This document shows, piece by piece, positions 17,675 to 27,688 of a DNA stretch of 35,074 nt. The stretch is from Betaproteobacteria bacterium (GTDB lineage: Bacteria; Pseudomonadota; Gammaproteobacteria; Burkholderiales; Methylophilaceae). The notes beneath the pieces are model-generated. The model searched no databases and was not told the DNA's origin. It saw only the letters and a program-made list of their open reading frames with translations. Location of the stretch: assembly GCA_016868195.1 (NCBI GenBank), contig VGHQ01000010.1:1-35074 (forward strand). Direction: 5' to 3'. A program made the position numbers and the translations under genes. Within the stretch, counting starts at the first letter, position 1; each line of letters opens with the position of its first letter.

Positions 17675-19312
17675 ATGAGTTATCAAGTTCTTGCTCGCAA
17701 ATATCGCCCTCGTTCATTTGATACGCTCGTGGGTCAAGCACATGTCGTCCAAGCTCTCAAAAATGCACTTGATCAAAAAAGACTTCATCATGCTTATCTT
17801 TTTACAGGCACGCGTGGTGTGGGTAAAACCTCATTAGCGCGTATTCTTGCAAAATCTCTTAATTGCGATAAAGGCATCAGTTCATCGCCTTGCGGTATTT
17901 GTAAAGCTTGTACTGAAATAGATCAAGGACGCTACGTAGATTTAATTGAAGTGGATGCTGCATCCAATACCCAAGTAGATAATATGCGAGATCTTTTAGA
18001 TAACGCACAATATGCACCTACCCAAGGGCAATTTAAGATTTACATCATCGATGAAGTGCATATGCTTTCAAAAAGTGCATTTAATGCGATGTTGAAAACA
18101 TTAGAAGAGCCGCCAGAACACGTCAAATTTATTTTAGCAACGACTGACCCACAAAAAGTCCCTGTCACTGTTTTATCGAGATGCTTGCAATTTAATTTAA
18201 AACAAATGCCTTCTTTTTCTATTTCAGAATATCTAGAAAAAATATTAAAAGAAGAGTCCATTAATTATGAAATAAATGCGATTTATCTCATCGCAAAAGC
18301 AGCCAATGGAAGTATGCGTGATGCATTATCAATTCTCGATCAAGGGATTGCTTATTGTGGCGGCACTATCGAAGAAGCTACGATCAAGAGAATGCTAGGC
18401 GCTATTGACCAATCCTACTTATTCAATTTAATGCATGCAGTCATAGAGCAAGACGGCCTTAAAGCGATCGAGATTGCAAAACAAATGAATGAAAGAAATC
18501 TTTCATTTGATGCAGCACTTCTTGATCTTGCTAACCTCACTCAAACTATCAGCGTGGCTCAAGCTATCCCAGATAGTTTAGAAGCTTCATATCTTGATCG
18601 CGATCTAGTGATCGCATTAACAAAAAAAATAAGCGCAGAACAATTACAGCTTTTATATCAAATTGCTATATTAGGTCGACGAGATCTTTATTTAGCACCT
18701 GAAGAGTTTGCGGGATTTACCATGACACTTTTAAGAATGCTTTCTTTTGTACCTCAGGATGTTATTACTTCTAAACCGATAGAGCCTGCAAAAACAGAAA
18801 TTCCAACTCATGTAGCCAAGCCAGAAGTGATTTCAAAGCCTGATGAAACCTCTTCTGATGTGTTTGAGATTAAAAAAAAAATTGATGTTATAGATGAAAT
18901 TAAAGATAAAGCAATAAAAAAGACATTATCATTCCACGGAAACTGGCGTGAGCTTGCAGATCAATTGAAATTGGGCTTAGTGAAAGCCCTGGCACAACAA
19001 TCAGAGCTTGTCAGCTTTAAAGATAATGAGATGATTTTATCTATTGCAGATGAGCATAAACATCTCCTTAATGAAACTTACCAAAAGAAATTGGAGTTAA
19101 GTTTATCTGAGCATTTTAATCAGCGTATCAAACTTGTCATCTTACAAAAAGGTGCCAATAATTCACCACTTAAACAAAAACAAGAAGAACACTTAACACT
19201 CATGAAAGACACGGAAGAAGCTATGTTACAAGATCAGTTCGTACAATCATTACTTACAGAATTTAATGCTGAAATTATTCCATCGAGCATTAAACCTAAT
19301 CAATCTTTATAA
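17675..19312 (+). CDS. dnaX: DNA polymerase III subunit tau (and gamma)
   Basis: Clamp-loader ATPase of the replicative polymerase. The full tau product is 545 residues. Domain I has the Walker A GTRGVGKTS near residue 45, the zinc module CDKG-x-CGICKAC, the DEVH Walker B near residue 125 and the SRC sensor motif (LSRCLQF); domains II-III continue to about residue 360. After a charged linker, the C-terminal domain (residues from about 420, SFHGNWRELADQLK) resembles tau domain V, which contacts the polymerase. Inside the linker are two slippery sites, A10 at 18872-18881 and A AAA AAG at 18916-18922, each followed in the shifted frame by a close stop, so a gamma of about 403-425 residues is predicted. 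Followed by ybaB and recR, the usual order. Confidence 0.97.
   Translation: MSYQVLARKYRPRSFDTLVGQAHVVQALKNALDQKRLHHAYLFTGTRGVGKTSLARILAKSLNCDKGISSSPCGICKACTEIDQGRYVDLIEVDAASNTQVDNMRDLLDNAQYAPTQGQFKIYIIDEVHMLSKSAFNAMLKTLEEPPEHVKFILATTDPQKVPVTVLSRCLQFNLKQMPSFSISEYLEKILKEESINYEINAIYLIAKAANGSMRDALSILDQGIAYCGGTIEEATIKRMLGAIDQSYLFNLMHAVIEQDGLKAIEIAKQMNERNLSFDAALLDLANLTQTISVAQAIPDSLEASYLDRDLVIALTKKISAEQLQLLYQIAILGRRDLYLAPEEFAGFTMTLLRMLSFVPQDVITSKPIEPAKTEIPTHVAKPEVISKPDETSSDVFEIKKKIDVIDEIKDKAIKKTLSFHGNWRELADQLKLGLVKALAQQSELVSFKDNEMILSIADEHKHLLNETYQKKLELSLSEHFNQRIKLVILQKGANNSPLKQKQEEHLTLMKDTEEAMLQDQFVQSLLTEFNAEIIPSSIKPNQSL
18872..18881 (+). other. A10 slippage site in dnaX
   Basis: Ten consecutive A at codons 400-403 (AAA AAA AAA ATT). 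One added base, or a -1 ribosomal shift, gives AAT then TGA (product 403 residues). One lost base gives TTG ATG TTA TAG (405 residues). Thermus thermophilus makes gamma by RNA polymerase slippage on A9 in the same gene region. Confidence 0.65.
18916..18922 (+). other. In-phase A AAA AAG frameshift heptamer in dnaX
   Basis: The zero-frame codons are ATA AAA AAG (residues 414-416), the phase needed for -1 tandem slippage and the same heptamer as in E. coli dnaX. The -1 frame then runs nine codons to TGA at 18949-18951, giving about 425 residues. Downstream only a weak 4-bp stem (CACG/CGTG) is seen. Confidence 0.55.
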
Positions 19313-19323
19313 GGAGTCCTCAT

Positions 19324-19632
19324 ATGATGAAAGGTGGTATGGGCAATTTAATGAAGCAAGCTCAAATGATGCAAGCTAATATGCAGAAAGCCCAAGATGA
19401 ACTTGGGCAGATTGATGTCGAGGGTTTAGCGAGTAACGGACTTGTTAAAATCGCTATCTCTTGCAAGCATCAAATTAAAAAAATCTCTATTGATCCCTCT
19501 GTCATGAGTGATCACGAGATGCTAGAAGATCTTTTAATCGTGGCTTTTAAAGATGCATTACAAAAAATTGAACAAACAACAAATGCCAAAATGGGCAATA
19601 TGCTCCCACCCGGTATGAAATTACCCTTCTAA
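19324..19632 (+). CDS. ybaB: YbaB/EbfC nucleoid-associated protein
   Basis: Small DNA-binding protein that coats the nucleoid, in a conserved dnaX-ybaB-recR unit. The 102-residue protein has the typical Met/Gln-rich opening (GGMGNLMKQAQMMQANMQKAQ), the long helix, then strands with GLVKIAISCKHQIKKI and the ending GNMLPPGMKLPF, all characteristic. A strong AAGGAG lies about seven bases before ATG 19324; a second ATG follows directly at 19327. It starts 11 bases after dnaX and is followed nine bases later by recR, so the three are co-transcribed. Confidence 0.95.
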   Translation: MMKGGMGNLMKQAQMMQANMQKAQDELGQIDVEGLASNGLVKIAISCKHQIKKISIDPSVMSDHEMLEDLLIVAFKDALQKIEQTTNAKMGNMLPPGMKLPF

Positions 19633-19641
19633 TTCGATTAG

Positions 19642-20244
19642 ATGAAAAATACAGAAGCTCTTGAACAGCTCGTCGACGCCTTAAGGTGCTTACCTGGTAT
19701 CGGTCCTAAATCAGCTTTACGTATGGCTTACCATCTCTTACAACATGACAGAAAACGTGCATCTCAACTTGCAAGTTCAATTGTCAATGCTATCGAACTT
19801 ATAGGGCATTGCTCACATTGCAATAATTTTTCTGAGGAAGTAATCTGCTCACTTTGCTCATCCGAAGAACGAGACCCTACTCTTCTTTGTGTCATTGAAA
19901 TGCCAAGTGATCTTATGATGCTAGAACAAACACATTCTTATAACGGTATGTATTTTATATTAATGGGTAAACTTTCACCTTTGGATGGTATTGGTCCTAA
20001 AGATATTCATTTGGATAGGCTTTTGAAACGACTGGATGCAGGTATCGTCAAAGAAGTCATTTTAGCTAATAATTTTACAGTGAGTGGTGATGCTACAGCT
20101 CATTACGTCACTGAACTTCTTAAATCTCGTGGTATTAAATTAAGTCGTATTGCAAGAGGTTTACCTATGGGTGGAGAGATTGAATATGTCGATAGTGGCA
20201 CACTCGCTCAAGCTATGATTGAAAGAAAAACGATTAAAGACTAA
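19642..20244 (+). CDS. recR: Recombination mediator protein RecR
   Basis: Works with RecF/RecO to load RecA on gapped DNA. The 200-residue length is standard. Domain order: helix-hairpin-helix ([20 protein letters not shown]), the four-cysteine zinc motif [16 protein letters not shown], and the Toprim region ([15 protein letters not shown], then [16 protein letters not shown]), ending with [18 protein letters not shown]. It closes the dnaX-ybaB-recR unit and overlaps by four bases the end of the convergent gph gene; no terminator is visible between them. Confidence 0.97.
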   Translation: MKNTEALEQLVDALRCLPGIGPKSALRMAYHLLQHDRKRASQLASSIVNAIELIGHCSHCNNFSEEVICSLCSSEERDPTLLCVIEMPSDLMMLEQTHSYNGMYFILMGKLSPLDGIGPKDIHLDRLLKRLDAGIVKEVILANNFTVSGDATAHYVTELLKSRGIKLSRIARGLPMGGEIEYVDSGTLAQAMIERKTIKD

Positions 20245-20885
20245 AGATAATTTAAAAGATCTATGGGCTTATCAATGATATGGTGAGCATTCCAATTTTT
20301 ACCATCATCGCCTACTTCTAAATATCCATAACGTGCAATCATACTTATCATGCCAGCATCATTGGCTGCTTTGATATCTCGTCTATCATCTCCTAAATAA
20401 ATCACTTCAGATGGTTGAATAGAAAGTATCGATACAGCTTTCATAAGACCTTCAGGAGAGGGTTTTGGCGTATTTACGTCATCACCCGAAATAAGACATT
20501 GCGCAAGTTTCAAAAGAGGATGAGCCATTACAATCGGTACTGAAAATTTACTTGATTTATTAGTCACGATACCCCAAGGGATTTTTTTACGGGTTAAATC
20601 TTGAATTAATGCTTCTACACCATCCATGCATTGCACATCTTGATTGAATATTTCTTTATAAATGTCTAAAAATTCTCCAATACGAGAATCAAATAAAGGA
20701 TCATTTTTATCGATATCAAATCCAGCTTTAAGAAGTCCAGCGGCGCCGTGAGAAGCAAAGGGACGAGCTTTTAAAAAAGGAATGGGGGGTAAATTATATT
20801 TTAGTCTTAATTGATTAAGGGCTCCTATAAGTTGCGGTGCACTATCAATCAAAGTGCCATCTAGGTCGAAAAGAACTGCTTTCAT
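20241..20885 (-). CDS. gph: Phosphoglycolate phosphatase-like HAD hydrolase
   Basis: HAD-superfamily phosphatase; dephosphorylates 2-phosphoglycolate, for example from DNA repair or oxygenase side reactions. The 214-residue protein has motif [13 protein letters not shown] with the nucleophile Asp, motif II VTNKSS, the motif III lysine in NTPKPSPEG, and motif [14 protein letters not shown]. Because HAD substrate assignment is hard, another small phosphate ester is possible, but position directly after ubiG (four-base overlap) is the usual betaproteobacterial context for gph. Last gene of the long minus-strand array. Confidence 0.88.
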   Translation of the reverse strand: MKAVLFDLDGTLIDSAPQLIGALNQLRLKYNLPPIPFLKARPFASHGAAGLLKAGFDIDKNDPLFDSRIGEFLDIYKEIFNQDVQCMDGVEALIQDLTRKKIPWGIVTNKSSKFSVPIVMAHPLLKLAQCLISGDDVNTPKPSPEGLMKAVSILSIQPSEVIYLGDDRRDIKAANDAGMISMIARYGYLEVGDDGKNWNAHHIIDKPIDLLNYL

Positions 20886-21607
20886 TGTGAGTCTTTGGTG
20901 ACTTCAATCAGGTAATTGACTGATACATCATCACCTAATTTGTAGATATCTGTGATGGGGTTATAAGTCATACCTGTTAGTGTTTTAATATTTAAATTTT
21001 CTTGTCTGCACCAACCAATCAACTCAGAAGGTTTAATAAATTTTTCATAATCGTGTGTGCCACGTGGCAATAACTTCAGAATATATTCAGCACCAATCAC
21101 AGCAAATAAGTAGGCCTTAATATTGCGGTTAATCGTTGACATAAAAAGTGTGCCGCCCGGTTTTAAAATTTTTGCGCATAAAGACACAATGTTTGATGGT
21201 TCTGGCACATGCTCTAGCATCTCCATACATGTAATGACATCAAATAAAGGGCCATCTTGTGAAGCTAAGACTTCCAATGAGGTACATTGATAATCAATAT
21301 CGAGTTTAGATTGAAGTGCGTGAAGCTTTGCAATGTTAATCACTTTTTCACCCATATCAATACCCGTCACATCCGCGCCCAGTTTTGCCATGGACTCGGA
21401 CAAAATGCCTCCACCACAGCCAACATCGAGTACTTTTTTGTTTTTTAAATTCACTTTTTCGTGAATAAAATTAAGACGAAGTGGGTTGATCTGATGAAGT
21501 GGTTTAAATTCACTTCCCTCATCCCACCATTTATGAGCGAGCTCATTAAATTTATCGACTTCTTCTTGTGAAACGTTTATATGTTTTGTTTTATCTTGAG
21601 TTGCCAT
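20882..21607 (-). CDS. ubiG: Ubiquinone biosynthesis O-methyltransferase
   Basis: SAM-dependent methyltransferase performing both O-methylations of the ubiquinone ring. The 241 residues include the UbiG signature FNELAHKWWDEGSEFKPLHQ near the N-terminus, motif I VLDVGCGGGILSESMA, GADVTGIDMGE, and CMEMLEHVPEP; GTHDYEKFIKPSEL is also conserved. The ATG at 21605-21607 lies 31 bases inside the upstream mtaD gene, with AAGG about 11 bases before it; no later ATG fits. It overlaps gph by four bases. The product S-adenosylhomocysteine of its reaction is the likely substrate of the adjacent deaminase, which explains the pairing. Confidence 0.96.
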   Translation of the reverse strand: MATQDKTKHINVSQEEVDKFNELAHKWWDEGSEFKPLHQINPLRLNFIHEKVNLKNKKVLDVGCGGGILSESMAKLGADVTGIDMGEKVINIAKLHALQSKLDIDYQCTSLEVLASQDGPLFDVITCMEMLEHVPEPSNIVSLCAKILKPGGTLFMSTINRNIKAYLFAVIGAEYILKLLPRGTHDYEKFIKPSELIGWCRQENLNIKTLTGMTYNPITDIYKLGDDVSVNYLIEVTKDSQ

Positions 21608-22911
21608 CTTAGCGCTATATCCTTACATGCTTGAATATCCATGGATGCGAAGTGCCCTTCTTCATATTGCAATATGCCATTTACCCAAACATGACTGACT
21701 TCTTCCCGTGATGCTGCATAAATTAAATGGCTCATCGGATCATACATGGGCAATGTTGATATATGGTCCATATTAAATATAGTCAAATCGGCACATTTAC
21801 CTTTTTCGATAGATCCGATGCGATCGTCTAAGCCTAATGCTTTTGCAGCATTAATGGTCATCATCTCTAAAGATGTTTTAGCATTAAGTGTTGCAGGATT
21901 TTTTGTGAGCCCTTTAGCAAGTAAAGACGCTAATTGCATATCATGCAATAAATCTTGCTTATTGTTACTCGCACTACCATCGGTGCCTATACATATATTC
22001 ATGCCATGTTTTTGTAATGTGCTTATATCAGCCATACCACTCCCTAATTTTAAATTTGAAACTGGGCAATGAATGACTGATGCAGATTCTTTTGAGAGTA
22101 TGGTTAAGTCTTCTTCGTTCAAATAAATAGAATGAACCGCCATAAATTGTGGGCTCAAAATGCCAAGACGATTTAGTCTTTCAATAGGCCTTAATTGGTA
22201 TTGTTTTAAACTTTCTTGAATCTCATCTTCAGTTTCATGCACATGCATATGCATAGTGAGATTAAGCTGATTGGCATAGGTTAATACTTGAGAAAGCGTT
22301 TTATCTGAAACTGAATATGGTGCATGCGGTGCTAAGCTTGAAGTAATTAATGCTTCATCTCGCCAGCCATCTCGAGCCTCAAGCCCTTTCATCAAGTAAT
22401 CGTCCCCATCATTCGCGTAATTCGATGGATAATCCATCACAAAAAGCCCAATGTTCGCTCTCATACCGCTTTGTTTAATTGCGCGCGATGCTGCTTCAGG
22501 ATAAAAATACATTTCATTGAATGTCGTTACACCACTCTTTAACATTTCAGCGCATGCAATTAATGTGCCGTCATATACAAAATCAGGGGTGACCCATTTT
22601 TTTTCATGCGGCCAAATAGATTCGTTAAGCCATGTATGAAGTGGTTGATCATCTGCAAAACCTCTAAATAAATTCATTGCAGCATGTGTATGCGCATTGA
22701 TAAGACCGGGAGTCACAATATGATGGTGAAACTGAAAGTGCTCTTGAGTTTGATAAAGTGAAGCAACTTTTTTTGTCTCAATAATATCAATGATTCGATC
22801 CTTATCAATAACGATCGAATGATCTTCTAGTGTTATGTTATGCGGCCTAACAGGACAGATCCATTTTGCAGAAATAATCGTGCTGACATGCTGAACTTGA
22901 GGATCTGCCAT
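21577..22911 (-). CDS. mtaD: 5-methylthioadenosine / S-adenosylhomocysteine deaminase
   Basis: Amidohydrolase of the TRZ/ATZ type that deaminates S-adenosylhomocysteine or 5-methylthioadenosine to the inosyl form. The 444-residue protein shows the metal-binding HTHAAMNLFRGFADD near residue 68, KSGVTTFNEMY, HAPYSVS, HMHVHETEDE, and CIGTDGSASNN with the catalytic Asp. The neighbour ubiG produces S-adenosylhomocysteine, which supports the call; some relatives act on other amino-nucleosides, so substrate preference is inferred. Six bases separate it from purA upstream and its 3' end overlaps ubiG by 31 bases. Confidence 0.88.
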   Translation of the reverse strand: MADPQVQHVSTIISAKWICPVRPHNITLEDHSIVIDKDRIIDIIETKKVASLYQTQEHFQFHHHIVTPGLINAHTHAAMNLFRGFADDQPLHTWLNESIWPHEKKWVTPDFVYDGTLIACAEMLKSGVTTFNEMYFYPEAASRAIKQSGMRANIGLFVMDYPSNYANDGDDYLMKGLEARDGWRDEALITSSLAPHAPYSVSDKTLSQVLTYANQLNLTMHMHVHETEDEIQESLKQYQLRPIERLNRLGILSPQFMAVHSIYLNEEDLTILSKESASVIHCPVSNLKLGSGMADISTLQKHGMNICIGTDGSASNNKQDLLHDMQLASLLAKGLTKNPATLNAKTSLEMMTINAAKALGLDDRIGSIEKGKCADLTIFNMDHISTLPMYDPMSHLIYAASREEVSHVWVNGILQYEEGHFASMDIQACKDIALRWQLKIKQNI

Positions 22912-22917
22912 CAGGTA

Positions 22918-24237
<1,320 letters not shown>

Positions 24238-25389
24238 TTAAACCGTTTTCACTTTCCACGCATGAGAAGCGTCTTGAATCAATATGCGATCGCAATTATT
24301 TTCGACTGCTTTCATATTTCCAAATAAATCGATCGCAACAATTTCACCTTTTTGACGTAAAGACTCAATCGCTTTTTGTATTTCAGGATCATTATTGTGA
24401 GGCGCTAAAATAGCTTTCGCTTTTTTTCCATTAGGGAATAAAGTGACAATATTTTTTAAATCCATGGTGAACCCTGTTGCAGGACGATTACGACCAAAAG
24501 GGGCACCAATATTGTCGTAGCGACCGCCGAGTGCAATTGGTGAGGAGCAATTGTCTGCATAGACTGAAAATACCAAACCATTATGATATTGATAACCACG
24601 AATATCACTCAAATCATATGAAATTTTAATTGCATTATTTTTTAGGGCACTATCAATTTGTTTTAGAAACTGTAGTGCATTTTTAATCGTATGATCTTGT
24701 GGCAAAACTTTCTCGGCTTCTTTTAAGATATTCGCATCACCATAAAGATTAACTAATGCAATCAATGCATCTCGATTTTTTTTATCCATTGATTTTGTCA
24801 AATCAACCACTTCTGATTTGTCTTTTTTCTGCATAGCCTGATATAAACGATCGAGTTGATCGCGCTTCATATCCAATGAAGCAATTAAAGTGGTAAAAAT
24901 ATCAAGATGATTAAAATCAAATACGGCATGTTTGATACCAATCGTATTAAGTGTCTTAATTAATAATGTTTGAATTTCAAGATCAGCATCAATACCTTTA
25001 AATCCATAGAGCTCAGCTCCGATCTGGAAAGGTTCTCTTGATTGAAGAAAGCTTGCAGGCTTTGTTCTTAAAACTGAACCTGCGTAGGACAGTCTTGTCA
25101 CTTCGTCATTTTGAATAAGATGCGCATCGATGCGAGCCACTTGAGGGGTGATATCAGCACGAACCCCCATGAGTCTACCTGATAATTGATCCACAACCTT
25201 AAATGTATCAAGATCCATATCCTGACCGTTACTATTTAAAGATTCAATGTATTCCAACATAGGGGGAATCACATAGAAATAACCATGCGCTTGATAGAGA
25301 TCAAGAATAGAACGTCTTAAAGACTCGAGATAGACAGCTTCATCAGGGAGCATGTCTTCAACATAATCGGGAAGTGTCCATTGATTCAT
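24238..25389 (-). CDS. hisZ: ATP phosphoribosyltransferase regulatory subunit HisZ
   Basis: Histidyl-tRNA-synthetase-like protein without aminoacylation function that activates the short form of HisG in the first step of histidine synthesis. The 383-residue length, the opening LPDYVEDMLPDEAVYLESLR, the class II motif 2 region (MGVRADITPQVARIDAHL) and the RYDNIGAPFGRNRPATGF motif 3 fit HisZ. It lacks the anticodon-binding domain of true HisS. Its presence implies a short HisG elsewhere in the genome. Placed between the DUF2065 gene and purA with gaps of 3 and 6 bases. Confidence 0.95.
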   Translation of the reverse strand: MNQWTLPDYVEDMLPDEAVYLESLRRSILDLYQAHGYFYVIPPMLEYIESLNSNGQDMDLDTFKVVDQLSGRLMGVRADITPQVARIDAHLIQNDEVTRLSYAGSVLRTKPASFLQSREPFQIGAELYGFKGIDADLEIQTLLIKTLNTIGIKHAVFDFNHLDIFTTLIASLDMKRDQLDRLYQAMQKKDKSEVVDLTKSMDKKNRDALIALVNLYGDANILKEAEKVLPQDHTIKNALQFLKQIDSALKNNAIKISYDLSDIRGYQYHNGLVFSVYADNCSSPIALGGRYDNIGAPFGRNRPATGFTMDLKNIVTLFPNGKKAKAILAPHNNDPEIQKAIESLRQKGEIVAIDLFGNMKAVENNCDRILIQDASHAWKVKTV

Positions 25390-25392
25390 CGA

Positions 25393-25578
25393 TTAACGAC
25401 CTAAGAATATAAAAATTAATCCTAATAAAAAAGACACCAGGCCCATAAAACGGATCTGGCCACTTTTCATTGTAATGAGTTTTTTAAAAGTATCACGCCA
25501 GCCTTGAGGAAAAAGGAAAGGCATAAGACCTTCTATGACTAACATCAATCCTAAAGATGAAAAAAGCCAATTTTTCAT
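25393..25578 (-). CDS. DUF2065 family small membrane protein (YjeT-like)
   Basis: A 61-residue protein of unknown role with two predicted membrane helices (about residues 4-22 and 43-60) joined by a short loop containing FPQGWRDTFKKLITM. This matches DUF2065 in length and pattern. It sits directly after hflC (three-base gap), a position conserved from enterobacteria (yjeT) to betaproteobacteria, which suggests a link to the HflKC membrane complex, though none is demonstrated here. Confidence 0.88.
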   Translation of the reverse strand: MKNWLFSSLGLMLVIEGLMPFLFPQGWRDTFKKLITMKSGQIRFMGLVSFLLGLIFIFLGR

Positions 25579-25581
25579 CTT

Positions 25582-26457
25582 TTATTCTTTTTTCTTCTTT
25601 GAGCTTCGAAAGTATTTTAAAAAGTCAGAGGTTGGCTCAAGGACCATCACGTCACTTTTATCTTTAAAGCTATTTTTATAAGCCTCTATGCTGCGGTAAA
25701 AAGCATAAAACTCGGGGTTCTTGCCATAGGCATTAGCATATATTTCTGCAGCCTTTGCGTCCCCATCACCTTTTAATTTTTGAGCTTCTTTATAAGCTTC
25801 AGCAACAATAATATCGCGCTGTTTTTCAGCGTCCGCACGAATTTTTTCTGAAGCTGCAAAGCCTTGAGAACGTAATTCATTAGCGACTGATTTACGTTCT
25901 GCATCCATACGTTGATACACTGATTCGCTCACTTCTTTTGGAAGGTCAACGCGCCTTAAACGTACATCTAATATTTGAATACCAAGAGAGCGCAAATCAC
26001 GATCCGCGCGTTCAGTTAAAATTTGCATAATCTCAGTTCGCTCTCCTGAAACCACATCATGAATTGTTCTTTTACCAAACTCAGCGCGCAATCCATCATT
26101 CACTGTTTGTGAAATTCTTCTTTCGGCTTGAATCTCATCGCCTTTAACTGACACATAATATTTCGCAGGATCAATGATTTTCCATTTGATAAATGAATCC
26201 ACTAAAACATTTTTCTTTTCACTCGTAATAAAACGATCAGCTTCCTGAACATTGAGCGTCAAAATACGATTATCAAAAAAACGAACATTTTCAATGAGAG
26301 GTGTCTTGAAATAAAGTCCGGGTTCTTTCTTGATTGACACAATTTCGCCTAACCTAAATACAATGGCATGCTCTCTCTGATCTACTGTAAAGGTCGATGC
26401 CGCAAGCATCATTATTGCGATTAAAAAGCCAACTGCTAAATATGTTATTTTTTTCAT
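25582..26457 (-). CDS. hflC: Protease modulator HflC
   Basis: SPFH/band 7 protein that with HflK forms a large cage on the periplasmic face of the inner membrane around the FtsH protease and modulates membrane-protein turnover. The 291 residues begin with a single membrane anchor (residues 5-23), then the band 7 domain (QREHAIVFRLGEIVSIKKEPGL start), a long helical region with EAYKEAQKLKGDGDAKAAEIYA, and an aliphatic C-terminal part typical of HflC. Start ATG at 26455-26457, five bases after hflK. No missing element. Confidence 0.96.
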   Translation of the reverse strand: MKKITYLAVGFLIAIMMLAASTFTVDQREHAIVFRLGEIVSIKKEPGLYFKTPLIENVRFFDNRILTLNVQEADRFITSEKKNVLVDSFIKWKIIDPAKYYVSVKGDEIQAERRISQTVNDGLRAEFGKRTIHDVVSGERTEIMQILTERADRDLRSLGIQILDVRLRRVDLPKEVSESVYQRMDAERKSVANELRSQGFAASEKIRADAEKQRDIIVAEAYKEAQKLKGDGDAKAAEIYANAYGKNPEFYAFYRSIEAYKNSFKDKSDVMVLEPTSDFLKYFRSSKKKKE

Positions 26458-26462
26458 AATGA

Positions 26463-27674
26463 TTACCTTAGTTCACGCTCTCTCGATTTAAATGCATCTC
26501 TCGATCTTTCAAGATTTTGAAGAGATGTTTGATTCATATCCACCTGAGGTGAGACATTGATTGTGGACGATATATTTTCTTTAGAACCTGGTGACGTTTG
26601 CTGAATCAATTTATCTAAGGGTAGGTAAAAAAGACTATTTGAATTTTTTTGATCCACAATCACCTTAGAAATATTCGATAATATTTGCTCCTGAGCTTCT
26701 ATGTAGATACGGTCTCGCATCACTTCAGGTGCGCGATTATATTGCGTCAATATTTGTTCAAAACGACTCGCATTACCTTTAGCTTCACTTTCTACTTTCA
26801 CGCGATAACCCTGTGCTTCAGACGTTAATCTTGATGCTGCACCCTTCGCTTTTGGAATAATATCGTTAGCATAGGCTTGGCCTTCGTTTTTTTGACGCTC
26901 TAAATCTTGTTTTGCCTTCACTGCATCATCAAATGAAGCTTGTACCTGTTCAGGTGGTTGCGCATTTTGCATGGTCACACTCGTTACATTTATGCCTGTG
27001 TCATAGCGATCCAATATTTCTTGCATTAATTTTTTAGCTTTTACAGCAATCTCTTCACGACCTTCATACAAAGCAAAATCCATTTTGCTTTTGCCCACGA
27101 TTTCGCGAATTGCACTTTCAGCAGCTCCCCTCACTGAGGCATCTGCGGAGCGGTTATTGAATAGAAAATTTTCAGCTGATTTGAGGTTATATTGCACGGC
27201 GAATTGTAGATCAATAATATTCTCATCATCGGTCAGCATCAATGATTCTCTCAGCTCTTTAGATCTTGCAACACTATTACCGGACGAGCGATAACCCACT
27301 TCAAGCGTTCGCACTTGTTCTAGATTAACGACTTCCACTGACTCAACAGGAAAAGGAATGTGCCATCGCGGCCCTGGCATTGTGACTTCTGTATTCTTTC
27401 CAAATCGAAGCACTACGCCGCGAGAGCCCTGATCGACAATATAGAATCCAGTGGCAGCCCAAATTAAGGCAACAATAAGCACAATCGTTGTCACCGGTAA
27501 TTGATCTTGAGGGGTTTTGGATTGTGAGCCTTCATTATTCGGCTTAGAATTTTTTTGGGCACTTTCTTTTCTGCCAAAAAGTCGGCCTATTTTTTTACCC
27601 AAGTCATTCAGGAGCTCATCTAAATCAGGAGGTCCTTGATCTTGGTTATTATTTTGTTCGGAATTTTTTGCCAT
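26463..27674 (-). CDS. hflK: Protease modulator HflK
   Basis: Partner of HflC in the FtsH-regulating membrane complex. The 403-residue protein has the soluble N-terminal stretch rich in Asn, Gln and Gly (GPPDLDELLNDLGKKIGRLF near residue 14), one membrane helix around residues 60-80 and the band 7 domain with VDQGSRGVVLRFGKNTEVTM, then coiled-coil helices. The N-terminal LDELL..LGKKI element is characteristic of HflK. It lies 14 bases after hflX. The antisense open frame at 27085 is a shadow. Confidence 0.96.
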   Translation of the reverse strand: MAKNSEQNNNQDQGPPDLDELLNDLGKKIGRLFGRKESAQKNSKPNNEGSQSKTPQDQLPVTTIVLIVALIWAATGFYIVDQGSRGVVLRFGKNTEVTMPGPRWHIPFPVESVEVVNLEQVRTLEVGYRSSGNSVARSKELRESLMLTDDENIIDLQFAVQYNLKSAENFLFNNRSADASVRGAAESAIREIVGKSKMDFALYEGREEIAVKAKKLMQEILDRYDTGINVTSVTMQNAQPPEQVQASFDDAVKAKQDLERQKNEGQAYANDIIPKAKGAASRLTSEAQGYRVKVESEAKGNASRFEQILTQYNRAPEVMRDRIYIEAQEQILSNISKVIVDQKNSNSLFYLPLDKLIQQTSPGSKENISSTINVSPQVDMNQTSLQNLERSRDAFKSRERELR

Positions 27675-27688
27675 ATTATGTCTACTAA

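Noticed and set aside
18872-18881. A10 run in dnaX as a sequencing error
   Set aside because: The tau C-terminal domain continues in the same frame after the run, so the count is correct modulo three; an assembly error would have broken the gene.
21746-22072. 108-residue open frame opposite mtaD
   Set aside because: Shadow of the amidohydrolase gene; its Cys-rich look comes from antisense codons.
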